A stretch of 64,000 bases of DNA, from NCBI RefSeq assembly GCF_008370045.1, contig NZ_VOBN01000006.1:186001-250000 (forward strand). The letters run 5' to 3'. Below, piece by piece: positions 53,716 to 63,260 of the stretch. Position numbers and translations under genes: made by a program. Each line of letters opens with the position of its first letter. Position 1 is the first letter of the stretch. The DNA is from Pseudomonas sp. ANT_J12. GTDB taxonomy: Bacteria; Pseudomonadota; Gammaproteobacteria; Pseudomonadales; Pseudomonadaceae. Below the pieces are notes generated by a model. It was given only the letters and a program-made list of their open reading frames with translations. It had not been told where the DNA came from and did not search any database.

Positions 53716-54686
53716 GCGGGCTGACCCGAGGAATACGCGAGTACTCGCTGTTTCAGGCCGTGCTGCTGGTGGTTGACCGGCTGCGGGAGGCCCACCCGCA
53801 CCTGAGCCAGGACGACTTGTACGACCAGCTGGAATTCCAGGCCAACCCGAGCCTGGGTTTCCCTGGCAGTGACGTTGATCGCGTGGAGTTTTTCACCGAG
53901 CACGGGCACCTGCGCGCGCGTATGCGTTTCAACCTGATCGGCCTGGTCGGCTCGGGTTCGCCGCTGCCGGCGTTCTACGGCGAACAAGCCCTGGGCGACA
54001 GCGAAGACGGCAACCCGACACGCAACTTCCTCGACCTGTTCCACCATCGCCTGCAACGGCTGATGCTGCCGATCTGGCGCAAGTACCGCTACCGCGCGAG
54101 CTTCGAGAGCGGGGCGCTTGACCCGTTCTCCGCGCAGTTGTTTGCGTTGATCGGTCTGGGCGGCGAAGAGATCCGCAAGGCCAAGGAACTGAACTGGAAA
54201 CGCCTGCTGCCGTACCTCGGCCTGCTCAGCTTGCGCGCGCACTCGGCGGCGTTGATCGAAGCGGTGCTGCGGTACTACTTCAAACACGCCGAACTGACCA
54301 TCGAGCAGTGCATCGAGCGCCGCGTGGAAATCCTCGACGAGCAGCGCAATCGTTTGGGCCGCGCCAACAGCATGCTCGGCGAAGACCTGGTCCTCGGCGA
54401 GCACGTGCGCGACCGCAGTGGCAAGTTCCGCATTCACATCCGCGAACTCGACTGGCTGCGTTTTCACGAATTCCTGCCCATCGGTTTCGGCTACCAGCCG
54501 TTGTGCGCGCTGGTGCGGTTCACCCTGCGTGACCCGCTCGATTACGACATTCGCCTGGTGCTGCGCCAGGAAGAAATCCGCGAACTGCGCATCGGTGAGC
54601 AGAACGCCTGTCGCCTGGGGTGGACCAGTTGGCTCGGCCGCGAAAAAGCGGACGGCGTGGTGACCCTCGGCAGCAAAATTCATTAA
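53679..54686 (+). CDS. tssG: T6SS baseplate protein TssG
   Basis: The 335-aa protein fits TssG: REYSLFQAVLLVVDRLREAHP near residue 20, LGFPGSDVDRVEF, and a C-terminal GYQPLCALVRFTLRDPLDYDI region. It partners TssF in the baseplate wedge. GGGAGAGG lies before the ATG at 53679, inside the tssF end. tssH follows 14 bp downstream. Confidence 0.94.
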   Translation: MDTTYGPSAAALSGLTRGIREYSLFQAVLLVVDRLREAHPHLSQDDLYDQLEFQANPSLGFPGSDVDRVEFFTEHGHLRARMRFNLIGLVGSGSPLPAFYGEQALGDSEDGNPTRNFLDLFHHRLQRLMLPIWRKYRYRASFESGALDPFSAQLFALIGLGGEEIRKAKELNWKRLLPYLGLLSLRAHSAALIEAVLRYYFKHAELTIEQCIERRVEILDEQRNRLGRANSMLGEDLVLGEHVRDRSGKFRIHIRELDWLRFHEFLPIGFGYQPLCALVRFTLRDPLDYDIRLVLRQEEIRELRIGEQNACRLGWTSWLGREKADGVVTLGSKIH

Positions 54687-54700
54687 GGACAGATGACTAA

Positions 54701-57355
54701 ATGAGCAACGTAGACCTGCAACAACTGATTCAGGCGCTGGACGCCGAAACCCGCCGTGACCTGGAAAGCTCGGCCGAACGCTGCGTCGCCCGTGGCGGCA
54801 GCAAGATCCTCGTCGAAGACCTGCTGCTGGGCTTGCTGGAGCGTCCCAATGGCCTGCTCGCACGCGCGCTGCAAGATGCCGAAGTGGATGCCGGAGAACT
54901 GAGCGCCGCCCTGCAATCGCGGGTCGAGCACAGCGCCTCGCGCAACCCGGTGTTCGCCCCGGAACTGGTGCAATGGCTGCAAGACGCCTTGCTGGTGGCC
55001 AACCTTGAACTGGGCCAGACCCAGGTCGAGCAAGCGGCGTTGATCCTCGCGCTGCTGCGCAATCCGATGCGCTACGCCGGCAGCCGCTACCAGGCATTGC
55101 TGGCCAAACTGAACATCGACCGCCTGAAAGAATTTGCTTTGTCCCAGAAAGAACAACCGGCCACTGGCAAATCCGCCGTGCCGGGGGAATCCCTGCTGGA
55201 GCGCTTCACCCACAACCTGACCCAACAGGCCCGCGACGGCAAACTCGACCCGGTGCTGTGCCGCGATGGCGCGATCCGCCAGATGATCGACATCCTCGCC
55301 CGTCGGCGCAAAAACAACCCGATCGTGGTCGGTGAAGCCGGCGTCGGTAAAACCGCGATCGTCGAAGGCCTGGCCTCGCGCATTGCGGCCGGTGAAGTGC
55401 CGCAAGTGTTGAAAGGCGTCGAGTTGCTGTCCCTGGACATGGGCCTGTTGCAGGCCGGTGCCAGCGTCAAAGGTGAATTCGAGCGTCGCCTCAAAGGCGT
55501 GATCGACGAAGTCAAAGCCTCGCCAAAACCGATCATCATCTTCATCGACGAAGCCCACACCCTGATCGGCGCGGGCGGCAATGCCGGTGGTTCCGACGCG
55601 GCCAACCTGCTCAAGCCAGCCCTGGCCCGTGGCGAGTTGCGCACCATCGCCGCCACCACGTGGGCGGAGTACAAGAAGTACTTCGAGAAAGACCCGGCCC
55701 TGGCCCGTCGTTTCCAACCGGTGCAACTGCACGAACCGACCGTCAGCGAAGCGGTGACCATCCTGCGTGGCCTGGCTCAGGTCTACGAGAAGAGCCACGG
55801 CATCTACCTGCGCGATGACGCGGTGGTTGCAGCGGCCGAACTGTCCGCCCGTTACCTTGCCGGTCGTCAACTGCCGGACAAGGCTGTGGACGTGCTCGAC
55901 ACCGCTTGCGCCCGCGTCCGCATCAGCCTCGCCGCCGCCCCGGAAAGCCTGGAGCGCCTGCGTGGCGAACTGGCTGAAGGTGGCCGTCAGCGTCAGGCCC
56001 TGCGCCGTGATGCCGAAGCCGGTCTGCTGATCGACCACGAAGCGCTGGAGGCTCTGGAAGCTCGCCTGGAAGAAGCCGAGGACGAAAGCGTCGCGCTGGA
56101 AGCCCTGTGGACCGAACAGAAAGAACTCGCCGAGCGCCTGCTGGATCTGCGTCAGCAATTGGCCAAGGCCCGGGTCGCGGTCGCCGTTGAGCCCACCGTC
56201 ACGGTTGAAGAAGACGCCGAAGGCACCGTGATCGAAACCCTCGAAGTGCCGGTGGATGAAACGCAAAGCGTCGCGTCCCTGGAAGCCGCGCTTAACGACA
56301 CCCACAAAACCCTGACGGCACTGCAAGTCAAAGAGCGGCTGGTGAGCTTCGAAGTCTGCCCGCGTCTGGTGGCTGAAGTGATCAGCGCCTGGACCGGCGT
56401 GCCCTTGGCGCAACTGGCCCGCGAGCACAACGCCAAGGTCGCAAGCTTCGCCACCGACCTGCGCGTGCGCATCCGTGGTCAGGAACAAGCCGTCCACGCG
56501 CTGGATCGCTCGATGCGCGCCACCGCTGCCGGCCTGAACAAACCCGATGCTCCAGTCGGCGTGTTCCTGCTGGTCGGCCCGAGCGGCGTCGGCAAGACCG
56601 AAACCGCGCTGGCCCTCGCCGATTTGCTGTACGGCGGTGATCGCTTTATCACCACCATCAACATGTCCGAGTTCCAGGAGAAGCACACCGTGTCGCGCCT
56701 GATCGGTGCACCGCCAGGCTACGTCGGCTACGGCGAGGGCGGCATGCTCACCGAAGCCGTGCGGCAGAAACCGTACTCTGTGGTGTTGCTCGATGAAGTC
56801 GAAAAAGCCGACCCGGACGTGCTCAACCTGTTCTACCAAATCTTCGACAAAGGCGTGGCCAACGACGGCGAAGGGCGCGAGATCGACTTCCGCAATACGT
56901 TGATCCTGATGACCTCGAACCTGGGCAGCGATTTGATCGCCGACCTCTGCGAAAACGGCGAGCGGCCATCGGCCGAAGTGCTCGAAGAAACCATTCGCCC
57001 GGTGCTGAGCAAACACTTCAAACCGGCACTGCTGGCACGGATGCGCGTGATCCCTTACTTCCCGGTGGGCGGCCCGGTGCTGCGCGAGCTGATCGAGATC
57101 AAACTCGGTCGTCTGGGCGAGCGTTTGAACCGTCGTCAGCTGGAATTCACCTGGTGCCAGAACCTCGTCGATCACCTGTCCGAACGCTGCACCCAAAGCG
57201 ACAGCGGCGCGCGTCTGATCGACCATCTGCTGGACCTGCACGTGCTGCCGCTGGTAGCCGACCGCTTGCTCGATGCGATGGCCACCGGTGAGAGCCTCAA
57301 GCGCGTTCACGCAACGCTCGACGGCAACGCCAGCGTGATTTGCGAGTTCGCCTGA
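54701..57355 (+). CDS. tssH: T6SS sheath-recycling AAA+ ATPase ClpV
   Basis: The 884-aa protein has an N-terminal Clp_N domain that binds the sheath (residues 1-150) and two AAA+ modules with Walker A GEAGVGKT (211-218) and GPSGVGKT (626-633), with a coiled-coil middle domain around residues 420-520. It disassembles contracted TssB-TssC sheath. AAGGACAGATGACTAA precedes the ATG. Length is normal for ClpV. Confidence 0.97.
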   Translation: MSNVDLQQLIQALDAETRRDLESSAERCVARGGSKILVEDLLLGLLERPNGLLARALQDAEVDAGELSAALQSRVEHSASRNPVFAPELVQWLQDALLVANLELGQTQVEQAALILALLRNPMRYAGSRYQALLAKLNIDRLKEFALSQKEQPATGKSAVPGESLLERFTHNLTQQARDGKLDPVLCRDGAIRQMIDILARRRKNNPIVVGEAGVGKTAIVEGLASRIAAGEVPQVLKGVELLSLDMGLLQAGASVKGEFERRLKGVIDEVKASPKPIIIFIDEAHTLIGAGGNAGGSDAANLLKPALARGELRTIAATTWAEYKKYFEKDPALARRFQPVQLHEPTVSEAVTILRGLAQVYEKSHGIYLRDDAVVAAAELSARYLAGRQLPDKAVDVLDTACARVRISLAAAPESLERLRGELAEGGRQRQALRRDAEAGLLIDHEALEALEARLEEAEDESVALEALWTEQKELAERLLDLRQQLAKARVAVAVEPTVTVEEDAEGTVIETLEVPVDETQSVASLEAALNDTHKTLTALQVKERLVSFEVCPRLVAEVISAWTGVPLAQLAREHNAKVASFATDLRVRIRGQEQAVHALDRSMRATAAGLNKPDAPVGVFLLVGPSGVGKTETALALADLLYGGDRFITTINMSEFQEKHTVSRLIGAPPGYVGYGEGGMLTEAVRQKPYSVVLLDEVEKADPDVLNLFYQIFDKGVANDGEGREIDFRNTLILMTSNLGSDLIADLCENGERPSAEVLEETIRPVLSKHFKPALLARMRVIPYFPVGGPVLRELIEIKLGRLGERLNRRQLEFTWCQNLVDHLSERCTQSDSGARLIDHLLDLHVLPLVADRLLDAMATGESLKRVHATLDGNASVICEFA

Positions 57356-57365
57356 GGTGGGTGTG

Positions 57366-58886
57366 ATGTTCACTCAAGTGCCGCAACCACTGGTCTATGC
57401 CGAAGCCTTGCTGGCGCAGTTCGCCAGCCTGTCGCGGGCAGCGGACGGTGCTGCGCTGCTGGGTGACTTCGTGCGCGGTTTGGCCGAACTCAGCGGTTGC
57501 GAGTTGACCCAGTTGTACCTGTTGGACGCGACCCACACTTGCCTGGGCATGAACGCCGAGTGCCTCAATGGCACCCTGCAACTGCAAGGCGCGGCGAGCA
57601 TGCCGGCGGATTACACCGGTGAGCAACTGCTGCAATTCGCCCTGTGCCAGAACCGCGTGGTGTGCCTCAGCGAGTTGAGCGGCAGCCTGCACGAAACCAG
57701 TTTTCTGCCGCTGCAGGCCACGCCGTGGCAATCGCTGTTGTGCGTGCCGCTGGTCAATCAGCAGAAGGCTGTCGAAGGCTTGCTGCTGTGCGCCAGCCCC
57801 CGGCACATCGCCCTGCAAGGCTTTGCCGATTCCCTTGGGCAACTGGGGTCGTTCGTGCTCGGCCAATTGCATCTGCTGCAACGCCTGCGTCAGCCTGCCA
57901 ATGCCGCCGCGCCGGTCAATCGCGGTGCTCCGAGTGTCAGCGGTTATGGCTTGATCGGCAAAAGTGCGGCCATGCGCCAGACCTATTCGCTGATCAGCAA
58001 AGTCCTGCACAGCCCGTACACCGTGCTGCTGCGCGGCGAAACCGGCACCGGCAAGGAAGTGGTCGCGCGGGCGATTCACGATTGCGGGCCGCGCCGTTCC
58101 CAGGCGTTCATCGTGCAGAACTGCGCGGCGTTCCCCGAGAACCTGCTGGAAAGCGAGCTGTTCGGCTACCGCAAAGGCGCCTTCACCGGCGCTGATCGCG
58201 ACCGCGCCGGGCTGTTCGACGCGGCCAACGGCGGGACCTTGCTGCTGGATGAAATCGGCGACATGCCGCTGTCCCTGCAAGCCAAGCTGTTGCGCGTGTT
58301 GCAGGAAGGCGAGATCCGGCCGCTGGGTTCCAACGACACGCACAAGATCGACGTGCGCATCATCGCCGCGACCCACCGGGATCTGGCGGTGCTGGTCAGC
58401 GAAGGCAAATTCCGCGAGGACTTGTACTACCGCCTCGCGCAATTCCCGATCGAGTTGCCGGCCCTGCGTCAGCGCGAAGGCGACATCCTCGACCTGGCCC
58501 GGCACTTCGCCGAAAAGGCCTGCGCGTTCTTGCAGCGCGATGCGGTGCGTTGGTCCGAGGCGGCGCTGGATCACCTGTCCGGTTACGCCTTCCCCGGCAA
58601 CGTGCGCGAACTCAAAGGCCTGGTCGAACGCGCGGTGCTGCTGTGCGAGGGCGGCGAGTTGCTGGCCGAGCATTTCTCCCTGCGCATGGAAGCCATGCCC
58701 GAAGACAACAGCGGCTTGAACCTGCGTGAACGCCTGGAGCAGGTCGAACGCAGCCTGCTGCTCGATTGCCTGCGCAAGAACGACGGCAACCAGACGCTCG
58801 CCGCCCGAGAACTCGGGCTGCCGCGCCGCACGCTGCTGTATCGCCTTGGGCGCTTGAATATCAATTTGGGTGATTTCGATGGCTGA
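57366..58886 (+). CDS. Sigma-54-dependent activator of the T6SS cluster (Sfa type)
   Basis: The 506-aa protein has an N-terminal GAF-like domain (about residues 15-165), a sigma-54 AAA+ domain with Walker A GETGTGKE (near 224-231) and the GAFTGA loop (271-276) that contacts sigma-54, and a C-terminal Fis-type helix-turn-helix (NQTLAARELGLPRRTLLYRL). Position after clpV matches sfa2/sfa3 of P. aeruginosa. I chose the ATG at 57366 with GAGG upstream; GTG codons at 57357 and 57363 are in frame. A -24/-12 target was not found in the window. Confidence 0.93.
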   Translation: MFTQVPQPLVYAEALLAQFASLSRAADGAALLGDFVRGLAELSGCELTQLYLLDATHTCLGMNAECLNGTLQLQGAASMPADYTGEQLLQFALCQNRVVCLSELSGSLHETSFLPLQATPWQSLLCVPLVNQQKAVEGLLLCASPRHIALQGFADSLGQLGSFVLGQLHLLQRLRQPANAAAPVNRGAPSVSGYGLIGKSAAMRQTYSLISKVLHSPYTVLLRGETGTGKEVVARAIHDCGPRRSQAFIVQNCAAFPENLLESELFGYRKGAFTGADRDRAGLFDAANGGTLLLDEIGDMPLSLQAKLLRVLQEGEIRPLGSNDTHKIDVRIIAATHRDLAVLVSEGKFREDLYYRLAQFPIELPALRQREGDILDLARHFAEKACAFLQRDAVRWSEAALDHLSGYAFPGNVRELKGLVERAVLLCEGGELLAEHFSLRMEAMPEDNSGLNLRERLEQVERSLLLDCLRKNDGNQTLAARELGLPRRTLLYRLGRLNINLGDFDG

Positions 58887-58936
58887 TCTCAACGTCTGGA
58901 CTCGGATTGGAACGCCACCTGTGGCTTGCGAATTCC

Positions 58937-59070
58937 CTGTGGCGAGGGAGCTTGCTCCCGCTGGGCTGCGCAGCAGCCCCAAAACTCTGCGACGCGGTGT
59001 GTCAGTCAAACCGCGTCTGCTGTTTTACGACTGCTTCGCAGCCGGGCGGGAGCAAGCTCCCTCGCCACAG
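58937..59070. repeat. Long palindromic repeat (CTGTGGCGAGGGAGCTTGCTC family)
   Basis: Inverted arms CTGTGGCGAGGGAGCTTGCT and GAGCAAGCTCCCTCGCCACAG enclose smaller hairpins (GGGCTGC/GCAGCCC and CCGCGTCTGC-type). Related to the inner element at 23118. It lies in the 285-bp gap between the sfa gene and the small lipoprotein gene, and may separate two transcripts of the T6SS cluster. Confidence 0.75.
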
Positions 59071-59171
59071 AGGCCTTGTGCCAGAGCCCTTGGCTTCACC
59101 TTATTCGCTTCTGACAGCGCCACCCGTAAGGGTCGGCGCTTTGTACTTTGTCTACCTCTGGAGTCCCTCTG

Positions 59172-59312
59172 ATGTCTGTTCGTCACTGGCAAGCCGTCCT
59201 GCTGACCCTCGTCGTTCTATGCGGCCTCGGCGGCTGCAGCGGCAATTACAAATTCAACGACAACACCTATCGCCCATTGGGTGATCCGCAGGCGGTCAAT
59301 CGCGGCAAGTGA
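59172..59312 (+). CDS. Small T6SS-associated lipoprotein, 46 aa
   Basis: MSVRHWQAVLLTLVVLCG is a lipoprotein signal with lipobox GLGGC (Cys22), leaving a mature peptide of only 25 residues (CSGNYKFNDNTYRPLGDPQ...). It lies 17 bp before the fha gene on the same strand. Small proteins of this kind are annotated as type VI secretion proteins in related clusters, as I recall. Its role is unknown; it is distinct from the full-size TssJ lipoprotein downstream. The ribosome site is GGAGTCCCTCTG. Confidence 0.75.
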   Translation: MSVRHWQAVLLTLVVLCGLGGCSGNYKFNDNTYRPLGDPQAVNRGK

Positions 59313-59329
59313 CCGCAAGGAGCATCATC

Positions 59330-60526
59330 ATGGAACTGGTTTTCGAAATGCTGAACACCAAGCAGTTCGTGCCCACGGATTTGTGCCAGAAGACCTTCAA
59401 GCAGGCCGGTGGCGTGATTGGCCGGGGCGAGGATTGCGACTGGATCATCCCGGACCGCAAGCGTCACCTGTCCAACCACCATGTGGACATCAGCTACCGC
59501 GAAGGCACTTTCTTCCTGACCGACACCAGCAGCAACGGTGTTCAGGACGGGCAGAGCGGCGCGCGCCTGCGCAAGGGCGAAGCGGTGCGTATCGAACACG
59601 GCAGCACCTACGTGCTGGGTGACTTTGAGATCCGCGCGCGCCTGGTGCGCGACCCGGCGACGTTCGACGTCGAAGTCGGCCGTCCACAGGCCGCGGGCAG
59701 CATCATTCCTGACGATGCGTTCCTCGACCTCGACCCGATGAACGCCCTCGACCAGCAGGAACGCGTGTACTCGGAAATCGACGAACTGATCTCCCCGCGC
59801 AACGCGCCAGAGGACACCCGTCAACGCGCCGATTACGCGCGTATCGACATGGAAAGCCTGATGGTGCCGGAGCTGATCGACGCCCCGGTCGAACCGGCGC
59901 CAGCCCCGCCGCCGAAAGCCGTCGAGCGTCAGAGCGACGGTTTCTGGGAACACTTCGGTGCCGCCCTGGGCGTGGACCTTAAAGGCCTCGACCACGACGC
60001 CCGCGAAGCCCTGGCGCTGCACGCTGCGCGCCTGTTGCGCCAAAGCGTCGGCGGCCTGCAACAGAGCCTGCGCACCCGTAGCGAGTTGAAGAACGAACTG
60101 CGCCTGGCCCAGACCCTGGTTCAGGGCAACCAGAAAAATCCGCTGAAATTTGCCGTGGATCCGGGTGAAGCGCTGGAGATTCTGCTGCAGCCAAACAAAC
60201 CGGGGCAGATGCCGGCCGAGCAGGCGATCTCCCGCTCGTTCCGCGATTTGCAGGCGCACCAAGTGGCGTTGCTGACCGCCAGCCGTGCGGCGGTTCGCGG
60301 CACTCTGGAACACTTCTCGCCCGAGCAGTTGACCTTGCGTTTCGAACGCGACAACAAGCCGATCCTGGCCACTTCCGGCAGTCGCTGGAGAGCCTACGGC
60401 CGTTATCACCAGGCCCTGCGCCAGGACGATGACTGGAGCGAACGCTTGCTGGCCCGGGACTTTGCCCAGGCTTACGAAGAACAGATCCGCCTGATTTCCA
60501 CCCTACACACCGACCACCAAGGATGA
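59330..60526 (+). CDS. tagH: T6SS-associated FHA-domain protein (TagH/Fha type)
   Basis: The 398-aa protein (ATG 59330, AAGGAG upstream) has an N-terminal FHA domain (residues 10-95: GVIGRGEDCDW, LSNHHVDISY, DTSSNGV), which binds phosphothreonine, and a C-terminal TagH/ImpI domain (about 200-398). In H2-like clusters such proteins act with a Thr kinase and phosphatase usually encoded after tssM, outside this window. The stop overlaps in-frame ATGs of tssJ. Confidence 0.92.
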   Translation: MELVFEMLNTKQFVPTDLCQKTFKQAGGVIGRGEDCDWIIPDRKRHLSNHHVDISYREGTFFLTDTSSNGVQDGQSGARLRKGEAVRIEHGSTYVLGDFEIRARLVRDPATFDVEVGRPQAAGSIIPDDAFLDLDPMNALDQQERVYSEIDELISPRNAPEDTRQRADYARIDMESLMVPELIDAPVEPAPAPPPKAVERQSDGFWEHFGAALGVDLKGLDHDAREALALHAARLLRQSVGGLQQSLRTRSELKNELRLAQTLVQGNQKNPLKFAVDPGEALEILLQPNKPGQMPAEQAISRSFRDLQAHQVALLTASRAAVRGTLEHFSPEQLTLRFERDNKPILATSGSRWRAYGRYHQALRQDDDWSERLLARDFAQAYEEQIRLISTLHTDHQG

Positions 60527-60531
60527 TGCGC

Positions 60532-61032
60532 ATGTCTCGCTGCTCGACCGCTTTTTTCAAGACGCTGACGGCGCTGACGGCCCTGGTGCTGCTGGCCGGC
60601 TGCTCGTCGCTGTCGCCGTATTCCACCGTGACCAAGCTCAACCTGAAGCTGACCGCCAGCGATCAACTGAACCCGGACCTCAATGGGCGCCCGTCGCCGA
60701 TCGTGGTGCGCCTGTTTGAGCTCAAGCACCCGGTGACCTTCGAAAACGCTGACTTCTTCAGCCTGTACGAACGCGCCAAGGAATCCCTGGCCCCGGACCT
60801 GGTCGCCACCGAAGAGCTGGAACTGCGTCCGGGCGAATCCGTGGACCTCAAGCTCAGCGTGGAGGAGGGCAGCCGTTACGTGGGCGTCCTCGCGGCCTAC
60901 CGCGACCTGCCGGAAACCAAATGGCGCTACACGGTGCAAGTCACCCCGGTGGAACTCACCGAGGCTGACCTGACTCTCGACCAGGCCGGCATCCGCAACA
61001 CCAATGAAACGCTCGCCAAGGCGGTTGACTGA
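60532..61032 (+). CDS. tssJ: T6SS outer-membrane lipoprotein TssJ
   Basis: The 166-aa lipoprotein has a signal peptide and lipobox LAGC (Cys24), then a beta-sandwich with VVRLFELKHPVTFENADFFSLYE and DLVATEELELRPGE, typical of TssJ. It binds TssM in the periplasm and anchors the membrane complex. I chose the ATG at 60532, 8 bases after AAGGA; ATGs at 60523 and 60526 overlap the previous stop. Confidence 0.93.
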   Translation: MSRCSTAFFKTLTALTALVLLAGCSSLSPYSTVTKLNLKLTASDQLNPDLNGRPSPIVVRLFELKHPVTFENADFFSLYERAKESLAPDLVATEELELRPGESVDLKLSVEEGSRYVGVLAAYRDLPETKWRYTVQVTPVELTEADLTLDQAGIRNTNETLAKAVD

Positions 61033-61034
61033 TC

Positions 61035-62366
61035 ATGAACTCCCATAAAGTCATTTGGCAGGAAGGCATGCTGCTGCGTCCGCAGCACTTCCAGCACAAC
61101 GATCGTTACTACGACCACCAGATGAAGACCCGCACCCAGTTGCTGGGCAGTTACACCTGGGGCTTCCTGAACCTGGACATCGACTTGCAGTTCCTGAACA
61201 TGGGCAAACTGGTGATCAGCCAGGCCTCGGGGATCCTGCCGGACGGCAGCCTGTTCGAACTGGGCGGCAACACCGAGCCGCTGGCGCTCGACGTACCGCC
61301 GAACACCGGCAACACGCCGATTTACCTGGCGCTGCCGCTGGTCACGGGCAACCACATCGAAGCCCGCCGCCCGGAGCAATCCGACGTGCTGGCGCGCTAC
61401 ACCGCGTATGAAGCGGAAGTCGCCGACTCCAATGCCGGCGACGACTCCGCCAGCCAGGTCAGTTGCGCCCGTCCGGACTTCAAACTGTTGCTCGGCGAGC
61501 AGCAGAGCGACCAGGCTTACGTGAAGCTGAAGATCTGCGAAGTGCTCGACACCACGCCCGACGGCGTGATCAGCCTCGACCCGGACTTCGTGCCGACTTA
61601 CATCCAGGCGCATTCCTCCAGCTACCTGCTGTCGTGCCTCAAAGAAGTGATCAGCATGCTCGGCCACCGGGGCGACACCATCGCCGACCGGATCCGTTCC
61701 AATGGCAAGGTCGGTGGCGCGGAAGTCGGCGACTTCATGATGCTGCAACTGATCAACCGCACCGAACTGTTGCTGCGCCACTACTTGGGCCTGGAGCAGG
61801 TTCACCCGGAAGAGTTGTACCGCACGCTGCTGACCATGCTCGGTGATTTGGCGACCTTCTCCAGCGACAGCAAACGCCCGCGCCTGGACAGCCGTTACCA
61901 GCACAGCGACCAGGGCGCGAGCTTTCGCAAACTGATGGAAGCGATTCGTCAGGTGCTGTCGATGGTGCTCGAACAGCACGCCATCGAGCTGGTGCTGCAA
62001 GCGCGTCAGTACGGGATCATCGTCTCGCCGTTGCACGACCACAAACTGTTGGGCTCGGCCTCGTTCGTGCTCGCGGCCAGTGCCAACTGCGACTCCGAAG
62101 AACTGCGCCACCGCTTGCCGGCGCACCTCAAGGTCGGCCCGGTGGAGCGCATCCGCCAACTGGTCAACCTGCATCTGCCAGGCATCAAGGTCAAACCGTT
62201 GCCGGTGGCCCCGCGGCAGATCGCGTTCCACTCCAACAAAACCTATTTCATCCTCGAACTCAGTTCCGAAGACCTGGCGCAACTCGAGCGCTCCGGCGGC
62301 TTCGCGTTCCACGTGTCCGGCGAATTCGCCGAGCTTGAACTGAAATTCTGGGCCATCAGGAACTGA
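61035..62366 (+). CDS. tssK: T6SS baseplate-membrane complex connector TssK
   Basis: The 443-aa protein starts with the near-invariant TssK segment KVIWQEGMLLRPQHFQ and has PIYLALPL and RSNGKVGGAEVGDFMMLQLINR further on. It links the TssFG wedge to the TssLM membrane complex. It starts 3 bp after the tssJ stop and ends 5 bp before tssL. Confidence 0.96.
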   Translation: MNSHKVIWQEGMLLRPQHFQHNDRYYDHQMKTRTQLLGSYTWGFLNLDIDLQFLNMGKLVISQASGILPDGSLFELGGNTEPLALDVPPNTGNTPIYLALPLVTGNHIEARRPEQSDVLARYTAYEAEVADSNAGDDSASQVSCARPDFKLLLGEQQSDQAYVKLKICEVLDTTPDGVISLDPDFVPTYIQAHSSSYLLSCLKEVISMLGHRGDTIADRIRSNGKVGGAEVGDFMMLQLINRTELLLRHYLGLEQVHPEELYRTLLTMLGDLATFSSDSKRPRLDSRYQHSDQGASFRKLMEAIRQVLSMVLEQHAIELVLQARQYGIIVSPLHDHKLLGSASFVLAASANCDSEELRHRLPAHLKVGPVERIRQLVNLHLPGIKVKPLPVAPRQIAFHSNKTYFILELSSEDLAQLERSGGFAFHVSGEFAELELKFWAIRN

Positions 62367-62371
62367 CCGAC

Positions 62372-63247
62372 ATGATCAAGGACACGGAATACAACCAGGA
62401 CGATAAAACCGTCCTGCTCGACCGCCAGGGCCACGGCCCTGCTTCGAGTCCGCTGACAGACTTCGCCGCGCCACCGCGTTTCGAACAGCTCGAAGAACGC
62501 ATGATCTACGCCGCGCGGCTGCGCCCGGCCGAAGCGTTCAACATCAGCCTCAATTCGCTGGTGGCCGCCGCCTCCGACCTGTTGTCGGAAGTGGTGCGCC
62601 TCAAGCACAGCGACACCCGCGAAGACATGTACGCGCTCAACGAGCGTCTGACCTCCGCACTGAAGCTGTTTGAAGTGCGCGCGCTGCACAACGGCGCCGA
62701 AAGCAGCCAGGTGATGGCCGCCCGTTACGTGCTCTGTACCGTGGTCGACGAAGCCGTCGTGACCACGCCGTGGGGCAACGAAAGCGAGTGGTCGCAGATG
62801 AGCTTGCTCAGCAGCTTCCACAACGAAACCTTCGGCGGCGAGAAGTTCTTCCAGCTGCTGGATCGCCTGTCGAAAAACCCGGTCAAGCACTTGCCGATGC
62901 TGGAGCTGATGTACCTGTGCCTGTCCCTGGGCTTCGAAGGCAAGTACCGGGTGCAAGCCCGCGGCATGCTCGAGCTCGAAGGCATCCGCGACGCCTTGTA
63001 TCGTCAGATCCGTCAACTGCGCGGCGACGTGCCACGTGAGCTGTCACCCCATTGGGAAGGCCTGAACGATCAACGCCGCAGCCTGGTGCGCATCGTGCCG
63101 GCGTGGATGGTGGTGCTGTTCACCGTGGTCTGCCTGGTGGTGATGTATTCGGGTTTTGCCTGGGTACTGGGCGAACAACGCGAAACCGTTCTGCAACCTT
63201 ATCAGCAGCTAGATCCGGCCGCGGTCCAGCCGCAGTCGCAGCCGTAA
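62372..63247 (+). CDS. tssL: T6SS inner-membrane protein TssL (DotU)
   Basis: The 291-aa protein has the cytoplasmic DotU domain (residues 50-225, with LCTVVDEAVVTTPWG and ETFGGEKFFQLLDRL) and one C-terminal membrane helix (MVVLFTVVCLVVMYSGF, about 238-260). The short tail lacks a peptidoglycan-binding domain. It forms the inner-membrane core with TssM. Confidence 0.95.
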   Translation: MIKDTEYNQDDKTVLLDRQGHGPASSPLTDFAAPPRFEQLEERMIYAARLRPAEAFNISLNSLVAAASDLLSEVVRLKHSDTREDMYALNERLTSALKLFEVRALHNGAESSQVMAARYVLCTVVDEAVVTTPWGNESEWSQMSLLSSFHNETFGGEKFFQLLDRLSKNPVKHLPMLELMYLCLSLGFEGKYRVQARGMLELEGIRDALYRQIRQLRGDVPRELSPHWEGLNDQRRSLVRIVPAWMVVLFTVVCLVVMYSGFAWVLGEQRETVLQPYQQLDPAAVQPQSQP

Positions 63248-63260
63248 ACAGGGACGTGTG

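Noticed and set aside
54683..57373. An 896-codon minus-strand frame opposite clpV
   Set aside because: Exact shadow of the ClpV gene; no domain or start signal.
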